Shown: in pieces, positions 47,626 to 60,708 of the stretch
Layout of the letters: each line of letters opens with the position of its first letter
Numbering within the stretch: position 1 is the stretch's first letter
Notes under the pieces: generated by a model
Database searches by the model: none
What the model was told of the DNA's origin: nothing
What the model saw: only the letters and a program-made list of their open reading frames with translations
Position numbers and translations under genes: made by a program
NCBI GenBank assembly: GCA_018873245.2
Contig: JAEMBT020000003.1
Span: 2,437,843-2,501,842, forward strand
DNA from: Archegozetes longisetosus
Lineage: Eukaryota > Arthropoda > Arachnida > Sarcoptiformes > Trhypochthoniidae
Direction of reading: 5' to 3'
Length of the DNA stretch: 64,000 nt

Positions 47626-50600
47626 TGCCAATAGCTGGCGTAAAAAATTGATTTAGTGCTACACCAGTTACTTACTTAAGATCAAAGTGATATAGATATC
47701 AAACTTTTATGCCTGCTTTCAAAAGTCTATATTGATTTTATGCTGCTTCATAAACTATCTATTAAACTATGGGATATTTCGTGATTAATTAACTAGAACA
47801 ATATTCAAAATTGTACATTAATAAACTTAAGAGTAGGTTTATTTTAAAAATTGATACCAATAGAAACATCAAGCTTAATAACTTATTAGATGCAAGGGTT
47901 GGAAAATAATGGATAGAAATTTCAAATTAATCATAATGCTTAGCCGTGACTTTTTCGACATGTTCAACTTTATATGTATAATTTTTGTGGTTATTCTCAC
48001 ATTAATTTTAAGCTTTAACTTTATGAAAAAGCGTGAACAAAAAATAAATAACAAAAACTTTGGAATTAAACTGTTCTCATTTTGCGAAAATTTGCATCAA
48101 ATGAATGAGCTATTGATTTTAAAACTGGAAAGTCAACATATATTCAGAGTAAAATTAGGCAAATCCTCATATTTATATGCAAGCAAGGCTTAAAAGCTCT
48201 TTTGAGTGATAAGAAAACAAAGATCTGACTGATCTTGAATCAAAAGATTGATTTGATACAATTTAAAATAAATAGCTTGAGCTGAGAAATGCGTTGATGA
48301 GGTGGTGCTTTCTCAGCAAGTTCAATAGCTTTTGTTCAACCAAAATACAACTACATTTTATTCATATTGAGTTGAAGACAAAAATGAAAGTTTTTCTCAG
48401 TCTTATTACTAAATGCAATTAAACTGATGGTATGTCTAATCTTTTAAATATAAAGTAACATTTAACGAATCAAATCAAATATATGTTTTTCTACTAAATT
48501 TAAAAATAGCCTCAAATTTGAATTGACTTAAGTGATGAAAATAAAAAAGATAAAAAATGTGCCGGAAGTTTTAAAAATATAAAGCATATCTATTTTAAAA
48601 TACCCTGATTTTATAGAAAGATAAACAGTGTATCAGCACTTTTGGTTCAATTCAAATGTTTCCAAGCGATTTTATTTCTATTCTATTTGATTGAAAGACT
48701 ATCAATAGATATGGTAAAACCATAGAATAGGAAAGATGTCATATTTCTGTTGATGTCAGAACTTTTTACTATAACTATAAAACACAATCATAACTAAATC
48801 ATAAATTTTGGAGCATAAACAAAGACTGAACTGAAGTACCCCCTAATTAAATCGATAAATGAATGACTAACAAAAGATAATGAAATTGATAACCTTAATT
48901 GACACAATAATTTTATCCTGAATAGTGAAAAGTACTAGAGACCTAATTTTACTAATCAACGAAATGCATTAGAAGATGCACTTAAACTAGACAACATGCC
49001 AAACGATGCATTAATGCTGTTAAACATTTGACAACAAGAGATATCCACTAATTGAACGTTACCTTAAAATCTTCTAACAAGTGCTCACCTGAAATGCCTC
49101 GCCTCTACTTAGGGCTTAATAATACTGTAAAAATTCGATCCAGTAGATTAGTTATTAGTTATACTAAATAGTAGTTATGATCCAATGAGCAAATTTACAT
49201 TATTAAATGTTAAATGGTAGACGTTGCCAACAATAATAACTGTTGATAACATTTAAACGACTAAGCTTCCTAAATGATTTACTCAGATCCAATTATGGCC
49301 AATAATAATAAATGTATTTTAACCATGTTAAACTCGAGTTAGTTTTCAATTTTAATTTTAAATTTAGTCAATTTCAATTTTACGGCAAAAACTTAGACTC
49401 TGTTGAAATTGTGTGAAATTTACGAAACCAATTCGAAAAAAGTAATATTTATTGTTATTCTATTGAATACGATTGAAAGTTTCAAAATTTTCTGATAGTT
49501 AGCATTTGAAAGAATCGACTTTTCAAAGAAAATCAAATAGAAAATTCAATATTGATTGTGCGCCTGTGTGTTAAACATTTCTATCAATTGATTTAGAGTA
49601 ACGGATGTCATCTGAAAAGAATGCTATGTTAAGAGCATATTAACACACTTCTCGAGTAGCTCTGAGGTAGAAATATATTTATTATAAGCATTAATGCCAT
49701 ACACATAAGCAAACCGCTCATCGATCACCACTTAATGGGCATTTATTTCATGACTTTTTTCAAGTTTGAAAAAAATTTTGAATTAGAGTAAAGCTAAATA
49801 TGAGATCTAGTGGAAGGACAAAATACATTAAAGATTTTAACAAATAGCACTATAAATCATAAGTTAAATTAAAAGAAAAATACTTACGGCAAATATGAGT
49901 TATAATAAGAAAACTATATATTGTATCAAATTTATATCAAGTTATGCTCCATAACTTTTAAAAACTAAACGCTATTAAGATTATGTTTACGTTTAATCAC
50001 TAAATGTTTGATTAATGCAAAAACGCTTTTAATGTTATAAATAATAGTTACATATTATTGTTAGCGATTATGAAAATCGTTTTCTGAGATACACTCCAAC
50101 GCTTCACAAGTTTAGTTCGATAGATGTGTTTTACCAACTTTTCCTTTCTTAAACATTTAGTATTTTAAGGTTTGAACGAAGAGTTCTATTTAACTCAATT
50201 AAGTTTCGATCATTAACTATCTTGAGCTCAATTTAGGAGCAAACAACGATCAGTAGTCGCTTTAGGGAGGGTTCCTCATGAATTACAAGAGAATGTAACT
50301 AACAATACAAAGGCGTAAATGCATATTTGTGTACATACATTCAGATACAGTCTATAGTCGGAACATCAATCATGCATTTTAGTATAGTTTAAAAAAGAAT
50401 TCATCTATTTTAGGTATTTAACTATTACAACGTTCAAAACTTTCATTTTTAAACCATTTAATCTTTTCAAAACATTTAGATGATCATGTTCAAACGATTG
50501 TATGGATTAGATACTAAGTTTTCATCAAAAATTCCTTTCGTTACCATATTTTGATTTCTGGACCCAATTATAATTAGAACTTTAATTAAAATTTTCTAAT

Positions 50601-53600
50601 CAGAGAAAAATTCTAGAAAATCAAAGAAAAGTCTTGAAAAAACTAAAAGCTAGAAAGAATTTGTGATATAACGTTAATTTGAGAAATGACAAGCAATAAT
50701 ATCATCGTTTAATTATAAAACTTAAAATAAGTTGCGCAGTAAACAACAATGTTTGATTTACAATTTTGTTAACAAAATTCATGTTCAATATATGAATAAC
50801 GAATTTCGAAAAGCTTTGAGTCCATTTCTTGTATAGACTGTATTGAAATACGAGTTTATGATTTTAGTAAAAGCATAGAAAGTTACAAAAGCTCGAGTTA
50901 ATGGTGTTTTCAGTTTATGTAATACTGCATGTATGCTACCATTTGGGATTTCAAGACTAGCATTAGTTGAATAGGAAGAGAGACCAGAAAAAGGCGATAC
51001 CCTTATTGTGCAAACCGTATAAATGTATTGCTTTGATGTAAGCAATGCTTGAAAATATTGCGATTCTCGCTATTCTTTGATTCTTTGGGGGAATCATCAT
51101 CTTATACCGAATTCGTTTATTATTATTGAGTTTTCTTAAGTCAAAATTTGCACTGTCTTTAAATTCTACAGATCTTTTTCCCTACGAAACAACTTTTAGT
51201 TGAAAGAGCTGTTCAGATAAAAGTTGAAAAAATCAAATTTTATTCTTTGGGGCGATTTCAAGAATATATTATTTTTAAATGCATTTAAGCTTATTAAAGT
51301 AAATGCAAATTTGATTTTGAAAAAAATACTTTGACAGTACTTCGCAAAATCGAATGTAAATTCTAGAGATGACTGCAATTCTTCTTATAAGTTAATACTT
51401 GAGAATTAATCATAATTTAAAGTTATGCCTCTTTTTCAGTGTTACTCCTAATCTTATTGATCAATTTCATAAACAGACGGTATTTAAAAGTGATTCGAAT
51501 TAATTTTAAGCTATTAGGGCACGTCAACGCCATTCGGTTCTTTATGAGTACAATAAGTATTTGATAAATCAGGACTTTATGAAAACACAATTATTTAAAA
51601 ATAAAATCGAGTGTTTTTTGAATAATGAATAATATGTTAAAATTGATTGTAATATCTATTCTTCAAATTTATACTACCGTTATAAAAGTATTAATAGAAC
51701 TTTCAAAACTCAAATACAAGATGAATTGGGTATTCTTCGATTTATTCTTTAGAATTGTAAACAATTCAAAAGATATGAAAATAAGCAATTCTCTTGAGAA
51801 ACTACTAATGTAGTATTCGCTAATTTTCATGAATAAAGATTTGAAGCTTTTATTTATGACCGATCTGCTACTTCAAGTGTAAACATAGAAGCGGCCATCA
51901 AAATGAAAAGCAAACACAAAAATATAACATAAAACTTTCTAGTCCTCATAGAGCCGACAGTTTTTCAAATTTCTTAAGTCAATTAACAGAAACTTCTTTT
52001 ATATCTTATTAAACAACAAAACCATAGAAATAGAATTCTGACTTAAGTCAACAATTGGCAAATTCTTAAGATTAATGAAATGAAAAGTAGATAGCTTCTG
52101 ATAGCTTCTGATCACTTTGAAAGTGATTGCTATAAAAGCGTTTGGAATAAAATCTAATAAAACCTGACATAATATTAAGGCCGATAAGAATGATAGAAAA
52201 CAATTTCAATTCTTATTTTTGATTTTTCAACTTTGAAAGAAAGGATCGAAAAGAAAGCCATTTGAAAGGCAATAGTTAGGTATCGAGTATTGTAAATGAC
52301 GAGAACATAATTCATTCCGATCACGGAGTGCTATCGATGGCTATATTTTACCGAATAGAATGATGAGACTTTAAACAGAAGAAAAAAGCGCTTCTTCCTT
52401 AGAATCTTCTTCTGTTTGTTGTAATCTTTTTCTAGTATGAAAGAGTGATAAAACAGGAGAAAAATCTAAAAGATATAAAAAATATATGCTTTTTGAGGAA
52501 AAAAGTTTTCAAACTTGTAGTTTAACTCTAGCATTGGTTCGAACAAAAACTGAATATAGTCGAAAACCTTCAAACTTGGAAAAGATTTGCTTTGTTGCCT
52601 GAAGACTATGTTCGATTAGAATAAATGATGCGAAAATTTTCTGTAAGAATCATGACTAATAAATTGAATAAAGATAAATCGAATAAAAGGAAAAGAATTT
52701 AAGCTATCTTGCAGGTAAATAACGACTAAATTGACGACATTAAATATTATCTAAAAATGAATTTCTATCAAGCAAAACAAACGTATTATTGAGAATTTTA
52801 TAAATTTATCGAATCTATTCATTGAATTAATATTAATAAGTAAGTTAAATGTATTTTTTAAAAGTATTCTATCAGAAAAAAGTGTTGGTTTTCTATCTTT
52901 ATCACATACCATCTCATCATTAATTGAAGAAGGATCGCTTTGATTATAAAATACTGAAACTTCTGGCTTGACGGTAAAAACTTGAACCAAGAAAATATTT
53001 TAAACTGGAAATAATTGAATTTTCGGTGTATTTGAGTTATAAATTATATAAGAAGCTATTTGAGCAGTAAAAGTATCAATTATTTAAGATATAGTATTAG
53101 TTTTGCAGCTGAAATAGGCTTAATGATTTAGTTGCGCGAACAAACTTAAGTGCAATCAACATGTAAATGCTTTCAGACTTGTACCACTTGTACTTCTCTC
53201 TCAAGTCATTTATTATAAGAAAACAAAGTAAGAAATAGATTGTCTACTATTCTTTCTATGGACACCATTTAGCCTAAAAGGTCAAAACGTTGAAACTTCA
53301 AATTTCAGATTATCAAACATCAATTAGATAAAAGTGTCCACAATTAGAAATATGAGATTTCAAAAAATCAATTATATATTTCTATTTTACAAACTGTCGA
53401 CTAATTTATATTACGAAATTTCAAAAAATGAGTTTTTATTTAGTTGTGATTAACAAATAACTAATAGGTTTGCCTGGCTTTCAATCTGAGGTACAAGACT
53501 TTACCGTGAAAATGATTGATGACATAAACTGTTAATTGCAAAGTAGTGTCAATTTAGCTGAGCAATCATTAACTTAAAATGTTTTTCAGGCAAACCAGGA

Positions 53601-55771
53601 TTAAACGCTAAACAGTTACTTCTTTACATCACTAATGCTTTTACTTAAGTAGGAATTCGTCATATCATTAAGATTATTGCGTAGAGAGTAAAGCACCTTA
53701 TAAATAAGTACCGTTGCTAACAATGTGTTAAATCATATGAAATGAAAACATCAAAATTTTAGACTCCAAAAGATACTGGTAAACATGATCAGCAAAACAA
53801 TTTAGTTATAAATAATGAAAACTATTTATTTTCTTCCTTTATTACAGAGTTTGTTAAATCAAATTAATTATTAATTTTAATTGGAGTGCTTCGCATTTCT
53901 CTTCATTAAAAATGATAAGTTAATTAAGTTATTCTAGACTATTGTATGACAAGCGGAATAAAAATACTTTTGTTATAACAATAACAGAGCAACCATAGAT
54001 ATTTCGGTCAATTGCCAGCATTAAACTATAGGTTCAAGTCAAAACTAACAAATCATCATAGATGATCAAAATTCTCAAATTATCAATAAATTTGAGTTTC
54101 AAAGATTTTAGTATATAATTATGCCCTTTGAAAAATAAATTTGATCTAATTTTTCATTGAATCTGAACTTAGTTCAAATTTGATTGATTTGAACAATTTT
54201 TAAGAAATAATAAAGTGAAATAATAGATTTTTGAGAAAATTATTTTTATATCAAGCTTGGATTGAATTTATACTGAATAAAGTAATGACTTTATTTCAAG
54301 TAAGTTATCACAAGAAGTATTATTTCATTAGAACTGGTATTCAATTTTATTATGGCTAGAAGATTGAACTATTTTATGAAAAAGCCAATTCTCACTCGTG
54401 CTGAACTCGGATTTTTTTCCACATTTTAAACTGAACTGTTTACTAGTGGTTAACGATACACGGTTTCAATCGATTTCTTTTACTTTAGTAAATGGAGTTC
54501 AATACTAAACAATACAACAAGAACTGTATGAACTCTATTAACAAAATTGCAATTTGATCCCATAAGACATTCTGAACTATCGATTTTTAATTTTGTTTGA
54601 CATTCATACATAAATTATAGTAACAAACGTTTTACGCGTATTTTATAACAGAAAAATCTCTATTTATAAGTTAGAAATTTATTTGATAATATATTTACAG
54701 GGTAGTATAATGAAGTTTTTCTCAGTATTTCAAAAATTAAGTTTCAAACTTCAGACTCAAACATCTTAACAGCATCGCAGATAAGTCTCGATTTTAGATT
54801 CTTTTAAGGAATAAGCTTTGAGTTAAGATTGAAGTTAAAAAGTTTCTTTAAGCAAAAAAAGACGTTAAATCGTGATCGAAATTCGGAAGTGAAATGATTG
54901 TAGAGCAAAAAATATATCAATTTTATGTCAAAATTTCCTAACACAATAGATTAGACGATGCGAAACATTGCATTATATTCTATAACAAAGTGTGTGCAAC
55001 ATGTTGTTCAACGTATTCTTGTCATATCATCTCATGATATGTCACACCCATGCTTCATATTTGCGTGTCTCAAGTCTTATAGCTTAAAGTTTAGGTCGAT
55101 ATTCATGATATCGTCAAAAGTTAGGGATTAAATAACACATCTAATAAAGTTTTGTTGAAGGGTCTAAATTTGATCTATCATATTAAAACTTCAATCTTGC
55201 TGACAAAAGATTTAAACTCGAGTCAAAATCATAGAATCTATTGCTTTTTACCAGGTATTCAGCATTGTATAAATTTGCTAAAAATTAAAAGATTTAATTA
55301 CTGACTCAAACAGAAAGCTTTTTAAATGTTTGACTGCAGTGCCTGATGGCGCATAAGTATTTCCTAAAACAATTATGTGAAAATAGAGTTCAAAATTAGA
55401 TTCTCGACTTAATGATCAACTTATTTGATAGTTTATCATAACAATAATAATTGTAGTATTAAATTTATCTCATATCAAAAATAATTTGACTGATTATAAA
55501 TTTGAATTACGACGTAACGTTTTTGCTCTACAAAACTGGGTTGAAGAATATAGTTGTAAGAATATTTTGGTAGACAACTTTTGTTTATATTATGTATTCA
55601 TAGTTGGAGTGCAAACTGGACTGTTTTGTAAATACATTCACGTTTATTTCAATATAAACCGTTTGGCATTGACTTAATGTGGTTGTATATATATTTTTAC
55701 TCTAATATATGATATTTTTATACTCTGCTACTAGTATCGCATTCAAGTGAAGTAAAGCTAAGGTTTTTCAG
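46931..55771. other. Gene-poor stretch
   Basis: It holds an (ATT)n microsatellite. The best open segments are 50785-51045 (minus, 86 codons from TTG; a long pyrimidine run and CTAG acceptor lie inside, before the reading LEIPNGSIHAVLHKLKTPLT) and a plus-strand run after CTCTTTTTCAG at about 51440 (39 codons, NRRYLKVIRINFKLLGHVNA). At 48.3-50 kb and 52-55 kb I see nothing. None has a recognised family. Confidence 0.35.
47594..47624. repeat. (ATT)10 microsatellite
   Basis: A trinucleotide run of about ten ATT units. Confidence 0.96.
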
Positions 55772-55861
55772 GTCCAAAGGATTATTGCTGAAGGAAAAAA
55801 TGTCAAATTCTTTGCCACTAAAGCTCAGAGGATTGTGAGGCAAAGTCAGCACAACTGGTGA
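55772..55861 (+). other. Candidate terminal exon
   Basis: Acceptor AAGGTTTTTCAG (ending 55771) is followed by 29 open, GC-richer codons (VQRIIAEGKNVKFFATKAQR, then IVRQSQHNW) to TGA at 55861. A second frame behind the same acceptor is also open for about 23 codons. No family and no upstream exon are identified. Confidence 0.25.
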
Positions 55862-58175
55862 AACAATGGCTCAGAATATGAAACAAGTTGCGTTAATGCC
55901 TAACAAAAAAACGCTATTATATCTGTTCTCATTGTTATACATCTGCAGCAAACATATATGACCTAAAGCGTAGCTATAGATATGTTGCAAATGAAACACT
56001 AAATTTACAAATACCTTTCATTCTATTGATTGAGTAAAATAAATAGATTTCAGCTCTCAAGTACTGAGCCTATTGCAGATTTGACGCACGTCATTTGCGA
56101 CTAATAACAAATTTTCTACTTGATTGATGCTACCAATTGATAAAAACTTTATTTTTAAATATATTCGCTTAGAATCAAATTTAAATTGTTCTCAACTGTT
56201 AAGACTTGAATAATGTTTTAGTAAAATGAAAGTAATTTAGTATTAAACGCTCGGCTCTATAAGCTCTGAACTGAAATCGAAAAAAAAAATGAGAGAAGAT
56301 TCGTAGGAAATTCCTACGGCCATAAAAACTAATAAAACATAAGCATTATTGATAACAGAGATCTATTCGTTATGATCCTCAACTTAAGAACCAATGTTTT
56401 ATTTGCTGAATCGAAACTTTGACTTAAGCCAAAAAAAGCCACAAATCTGTGAAATTTAACTTTATTTAAAATGAGATTTCTCTTTTCATATAACTTATGA
56501 TCGTTTAAGCATCACTTCTGTCATTTGAAAGCAATGAGGTCTACAAGGAACTATCAAATTTTCTTTACGATCGGATTAGCGATTGTATTGCTATAAATCT
56601 TGTGGAATAAAGCCACTGTCTATGTCCCGCCAAATCTCATGGAAATCAATGCATATTTTGCAGCTCAATCAAATCCATTCACAATCTGTTTAAGCTATTT
56701 TTGCGCAATTAACAGTCACAGAGATTTAAGTAAAGAAAGATTTCAAAATATTTTAAATTCAAATCAAGTGTAGCCTAAGGAAATACCTAAAGATTGATAT
56801 CTATCAAGTCATAATAGAATAAATCTTCTATTAAATCTCGATCTATTAAATCGAGATAAGAAAAGTTGTCTTTAAAAAGCGTTTAAAACAAGCTAAAAGA
56901 CTTGATGATCATTACTGTGCCATCTGCTTTATCCAAATGCAAGTCAAATAATGTATTTCAGTTAGTATCGAATGAGATACTTTGGCAGTTATAAGATTTT
57001 GCCACTTTGACTTTTAAACTTTTATAAAATAATATAGAGCTCATTACTAAAGCAGAGGACAATAGCATAGAAATCGAATTATAGCTAGTTTTGTCAACAA
57101 AGCTACTCATTTTTCATTCACTGCTATACAGAGGAAACTAACATTTTTTTATTAAACTTCTAGTCAGTGAGTTTTCAGAACTTAAAAAGTGAATATTTCT
57201 AATGATTTTTCTCGTACAATGTTTCAGGTCTAATGACTTGAACGCTAATTAAGAAAATGAATTGATTGAAGTGACCAAAAATAGAAGCATTGTTGAACTA
57301 GATATACAAAAAAAAATCGTTAAATATTTGAGTAGAGAATTACCTAAATTAGTCCATAGCGCGTAAAGCTTTTCTATTGAGTGCCTCAGATCGATCGATA
57401 TATTAATATTCAATAAAAGAATAATCAAACTATTTATGTCGATTTGAACTGATCTGTCAATTTGCTTTAACCTAAATTCAAAAATTTAAACAGTTTCTCA
57501 ATTATTTTATTTCTGTAGTTGAGCAGAAATGTTAATCTGTTTTTGATGGAAAGTAGTCACGAGAAGAGTTTCTTATAAGTCATGAGTCAGTAGTGCTTAA
57601 CACGCATATAAAGCCTAAAAGTTAGAATTTTGAAAACGCAATAAAATAAAATAAATGGCCAAAAACAAGGTAATTATGAAATAGAAACTCAGTTTTAGAT
57701 CAGCCAATATCATGCTTTATCTGCGCATAAGTTTATTACATATCGATTACGAATTATTAAAATAGGCCTTGTTTATGGTATAATCAACATCATATTTATT
57801 CGTTTAAGAGTCAAAAATTGTAACCTTTTATATTCACCTTTTATTCCTTTCTACTATTTGTTTCTTTCAACAATCATCTTATTTAATAATTATTTTTTAC
57901 AAGTTTTAATTAGTAATTGTTCAACAACTAATCTTTTCAGCATCTGATCTCAACTGAAACTATCGAAAATAATGGTCGATTTTGGGTCGCATTAAATATT
58001 AAACCTAATGACTAATTCATTTCCATCGTTGCGGTTCCGATTTGTAGAAATGCTCACTAACTTTTGAGAGAGTGAGAGAGAAAAAATACTATAATTTTAG
58101 CTGCAAATTTTTCCAGGTTCACCTATTTCTGATATATTTTGTGAAACTTGTCAAAAGTAAAGATAGAAATCAAGT
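55862..58175. other. Upstream region of the elongase gene
   Basis: No gene recognised. A perfect 17-nt palindrome (CGTAGGAAATTCCTACG) lies at about 56304-56320. A pyrimidine-rich TTTTTCCAG at about 58107-58115, 60 nt before the elongase ATG, could be the 3' end of a 5' UTR intron. Confidence 0.4.
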
Positions 58176-59024
58176 ATGAGAAACATTGGTTTGAAGCTAA
58201 GTTGTTCTGATTCGCTGTACGATAGCTGCAAAGCAAGTGAATTAATAGCTAGTGATGTCGATTTAGTATGGTTTGATGTAATCTACTATCGTGAATGGTT
58301 TGCACGTAATTGGCATTTGTCAATATATGCCAGTATCATCTATATCATTTGTATATCTAAAGGTCAAAAATGGATGAAAAATCGCAAGCTTTACAACTTT
58401 CAAAAGTTAATGCTTATATGGAATCTATCGCTATCTTGTTTCTCACTGTTTGGGTCAATTAAGCTGATACCAGAGTTGTTATCAGTGATCGCTCGAAACG
58501 ACTTCTATTACTCAGTTTGCAATAATTCTTATGCTAACGATAAAAGCATTGAGTTCTGGATATGGCTTTTCACGTGGTCGAAGTTAGTCGAATTCGGTGA
58601 CACTGTGTTTATCGTGTTGAGAAAACAAAAATTGATGTTTCTTCACTGGATCCACCACATAATTACTCTAATCTATTGCTTTTTCGTCTACAGTGAAACT
58701 CCTGCCACTTCCCGTTGGGGAATAACTATTAATTATGCGATACATACTATTATGTATTTCTATTATGCACTTAAAGTTATGAAGTTTTCAATACCGAACA
58801 AAGTTTCGATGACTATAACTATTTTGCAAACGGTTCAAATGTTTGTTGGAATAGTCACTGGTTTCAGTGCTATTGTCTTTATTCTCAAAGGGGATCCATG
58901 TGATGGAACACTTTCTACATCGTTGGCAACTTTTTTGATGTCATTGTTTTACTTCATTTTGTTTGTGAAATTTTTCATAGAACGCTATTTTAACTCTACA
59001 GATTTTCTATTCTCAAAAAAGTGA
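58176..59024 (+). CDS. Very-long-chain fatty acid elongase, ELOVL3/6-like
   Basis: This is an ER multi-pass condensing enzyme (3-ketoacyl-CoA synthase) that adds two carbons from malonyl-CoA to long-chain acyl-CoA. It is a single 282-aa reading frame, a normal length for the family. The family signatures are present in order: KLVEFGDTVFIVLRKQ (136-151), the catalytic histidine box HWIHH (157-161), NYAIHTIMYFYYAL (186-199) and TILQTVQM (215-222). About seven hydrophobic segments are visible. The wording of these boxes is closest to ELOVL6/ELOVL3, which use saturated and monounsaturated C12-C16 substrates; the subfamily is inferred. The start is the first in-frame ATG, in a reasonable context (CAAGTATGAG). 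The tail ends FSKK rather than a perfect KKxx signal. No intron interrupts the frame. An AATAAA lies at 59251-59256. No damage is seen. Confidence 0.95.
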   Translation: MRNIGLKLSCSDSLYDSCKASELIASDVDLVWFDVIYYREWFARNWHLSIYASIIYIICISKGQKWMKNRKLYNFQKLMLIWNLSLSCFSLFGSIKLIPELLSVIARNDFYYSVCNNSYANDKSIEFWIWLFTWSKLVEFGDTVFIVLRKQKLMFLHWIHHIITLIYCFFVYSETPATSRWGITINYAIHTIMYFYYALKVMKFSIPNKVSMTITILQTVQMFVGIVTGFSAIVFILKGDPCDGTLSTSLATFLMSLFYFILFVKFFIERYFNSTDFLFSKK

Positions 59025-59641
59025 AGTCTTAATTGAATATCTTTATGCTCTCCTAGTCTTTAAAGTGTGATTCGTGTTATTTTTGACTTTTCATTGAATT
59101 TTTCCCTAACAAGTGAACTTACATTATCCTAATATCCAACATGATATAATTGGATTTGCAAAAAGTATGAACTCAAATATTCAGTCCTTTTTTGTATATA
59201 TTTGAGCTATTTTAGCACAGTCCAGAATTAGTTTGCAATTTATTGTTTGAAATAAAAGCTTACTCACTTCGTTTAGAAATTATTTGGTTAGCTGCAGAAT
59301 ACAAAATAGATTACTTAATCTCAAGATTGTATGAAACTATAGACATTCACTTTTCTTGAAATAAAGTTCATTTATTTTAAAATTAAAGATACTAACTCAT
59401 TTAAATATAAATAGGAACAAAAATGTTAAAATCTGTGATCAAGTCCTAAATAAAATGCATTTATTTGAATAATAATGTAAAGTTTAAAAATAGTAGATGG
59501 TTAATAAATATAATTCATTGAGTTTACTTAAACTTCAATAAGAGATATGCTGAGAAGATTGAATATTTATTTTTCAACTTTTAGAAACAGAAAATATACA
59601 TTGGTCGCGCGTCAATATGACTTTTCAATGGATTGCAAGTA
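59025..59641. other. 3' flank of the elongase gene
   Basis: AT-rich; holds the probable polyadenylation signal AATAAA at 59251-59256, 227 nt after the stop. Nothing else is recognised. Confidence 0.5.
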
Positions 59642-59786
59642 CAGTAAAACCTTCATGAGTTTAACACATTTGAGACTAGTAAATCCTATCTAACGTACAG
59701 AGATGTTCAAGTTATGGAGATTTTAGTATAATTATGATCTCTTAGAAATGTTCAGAAACCTTGTTCAACTTCTAGAGGTTTTACTG
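59642..59786. mobile_element. Pogo/Tigger-like MITE
   Basis: A 145-bp element with TA at both sides (59640-59641 and 59787-59788). The left end is CAGTAAAACCTTCATGAGTT; the reverse complement of the right end is CAGTAAAACCTCTAGAAGTT. The first 11 bases are identical and similarity continues inward through TTTAACA/TTGAACA. It is non-coding. Confidence 0.75.
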
Positions 59787-59877
59787 TATTATATTTGAAT
59801 AAAACTAAATTATTTTACTAAAAGTATTAATAAATTTAGAGATCAGTGTGACTACATGTTTCAGGAGGTTTCAATAG

Positions 59878-60100
59878 CACAGCCGTAACCAGCCGAAAAG
59901 GGGGAGTAGCTCACCAGAGATCTTAAAATCTTGACTTTCTTTCTGTAAATTCAATGTAATTTAAATTTTTCTTTCAATTTGGGTCGTTAAGTTAGAAAGT
60001 AACTTCTCAAGTTCATAAAACAAAATTTATGCGTGAAACTGAGTTTTTTGGAGTCAAAAATAAAGTTAGCCTAACCAAACTTAAAATCGTGGCTGCAGTG
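59878..60100. mobile_element. Possible hAT-like MITE
   Basis: The left end is CACAGCCGTAACCAGCC followed by GAAAAGGGGGAGTAGCTCACC; the reverse complement of the right end is CACTGCAGCCACGATTTT. Such CACNGCNGYARCCA ends followed by a G-run are common in hAT-type non-autonomous elements. The arms match only partly and no target duplication is visible. Confidence 0.35.
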
Positions 60101-60330
60101 GTGCTCTCAAACAGAAAAAGGCAAATGCGTCATTTGAAGTTTTTTAATTGTAATTCTTCTCTATTAAATTTCAGAAAAAATTGAAATCATTTTTCATTTT
60201 ATAAAATATGAATTATTCACCAAAAATATAGTATAAATAAAATAATAAACTCCTAAAACATTGTTTAGAGCTGATTTTATTTCAGTTTTTTAAGTTGAGC
60301 TTAAATATTGGTTTGATTTGAACTTAATTC

Positions 60331-60708
60331 TCAATCTAGAATTGAATATAACATGGGAGCTTTATCACAATTACAATAAGTTCCAGCTTCTGAAGGATTT
60401 TTCTTACACGTAATAAAACAAAACATATTTCTTCTATACCATGGACTTGAAGGTCTCCAATCTCCTGGTTTCACTGGAGGGGGAATTGGATTACGAATTG
60501 GATATCTATTCCATGGCAGAGTATAATTTGATGGCCAAGCTGTGGTCACTTCTTGTGAATATTCAACCCTTTCGTTCTTTTCATGCAATAAAATCATTAA
60601 CAATAGTATGAAGATTGCTAACAAAATAATCACAATAGCAGCTTTGAACGTATAGTTTAAGCGCTTCTTATATTTCTGGATTAATTGTATATTTTCTCTA
60701 ATCATCAT
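60331..60708 (-). CDS. Small single-pass membrane protein, Pro-rich, with four cysteines
   Basis: One uninterrupted 125-aa frame. The start is the ATG at 60708 (AAAAATGATG context); the upstream in-frame GTG at 60735 is unlikely. Residues 1-21 are basic (QKYKKRLNYTFK), 22-42 are a clear membrane helix (AAIVIILLAIFILLLMILL), and the positive-inside rule predicts a type II or signal-anchor orientation with the C-terminus outside the cytosol. The outer part has an N-glycosylation sequon (N61-Y-T63), a Pro/Trp-rich stretch (PIRNPIPPPVKPGDWRPSSP) and four cysteines at 97, 101, 112 and 114, able to form two disulfides in a compact module. An AATAAA lies about 50 nt past the stop (60276-60281, minus strand). 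I do not recognise the family. It is convergent to the elongase, 1.3 kb away. Confidence 0.75.
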   Translation of the reverse strand: MMIRENIQLIQKYKKRLNYTFKAAIVIILLAIFILLLMILLHEKNERVEYSQEVTTAWPSNYTLPWNRYPIRNPIPPPVKPGDWRPSSPWYRRNMFCFITCKKNPSEAGTYCNCDKAPMLYSILD

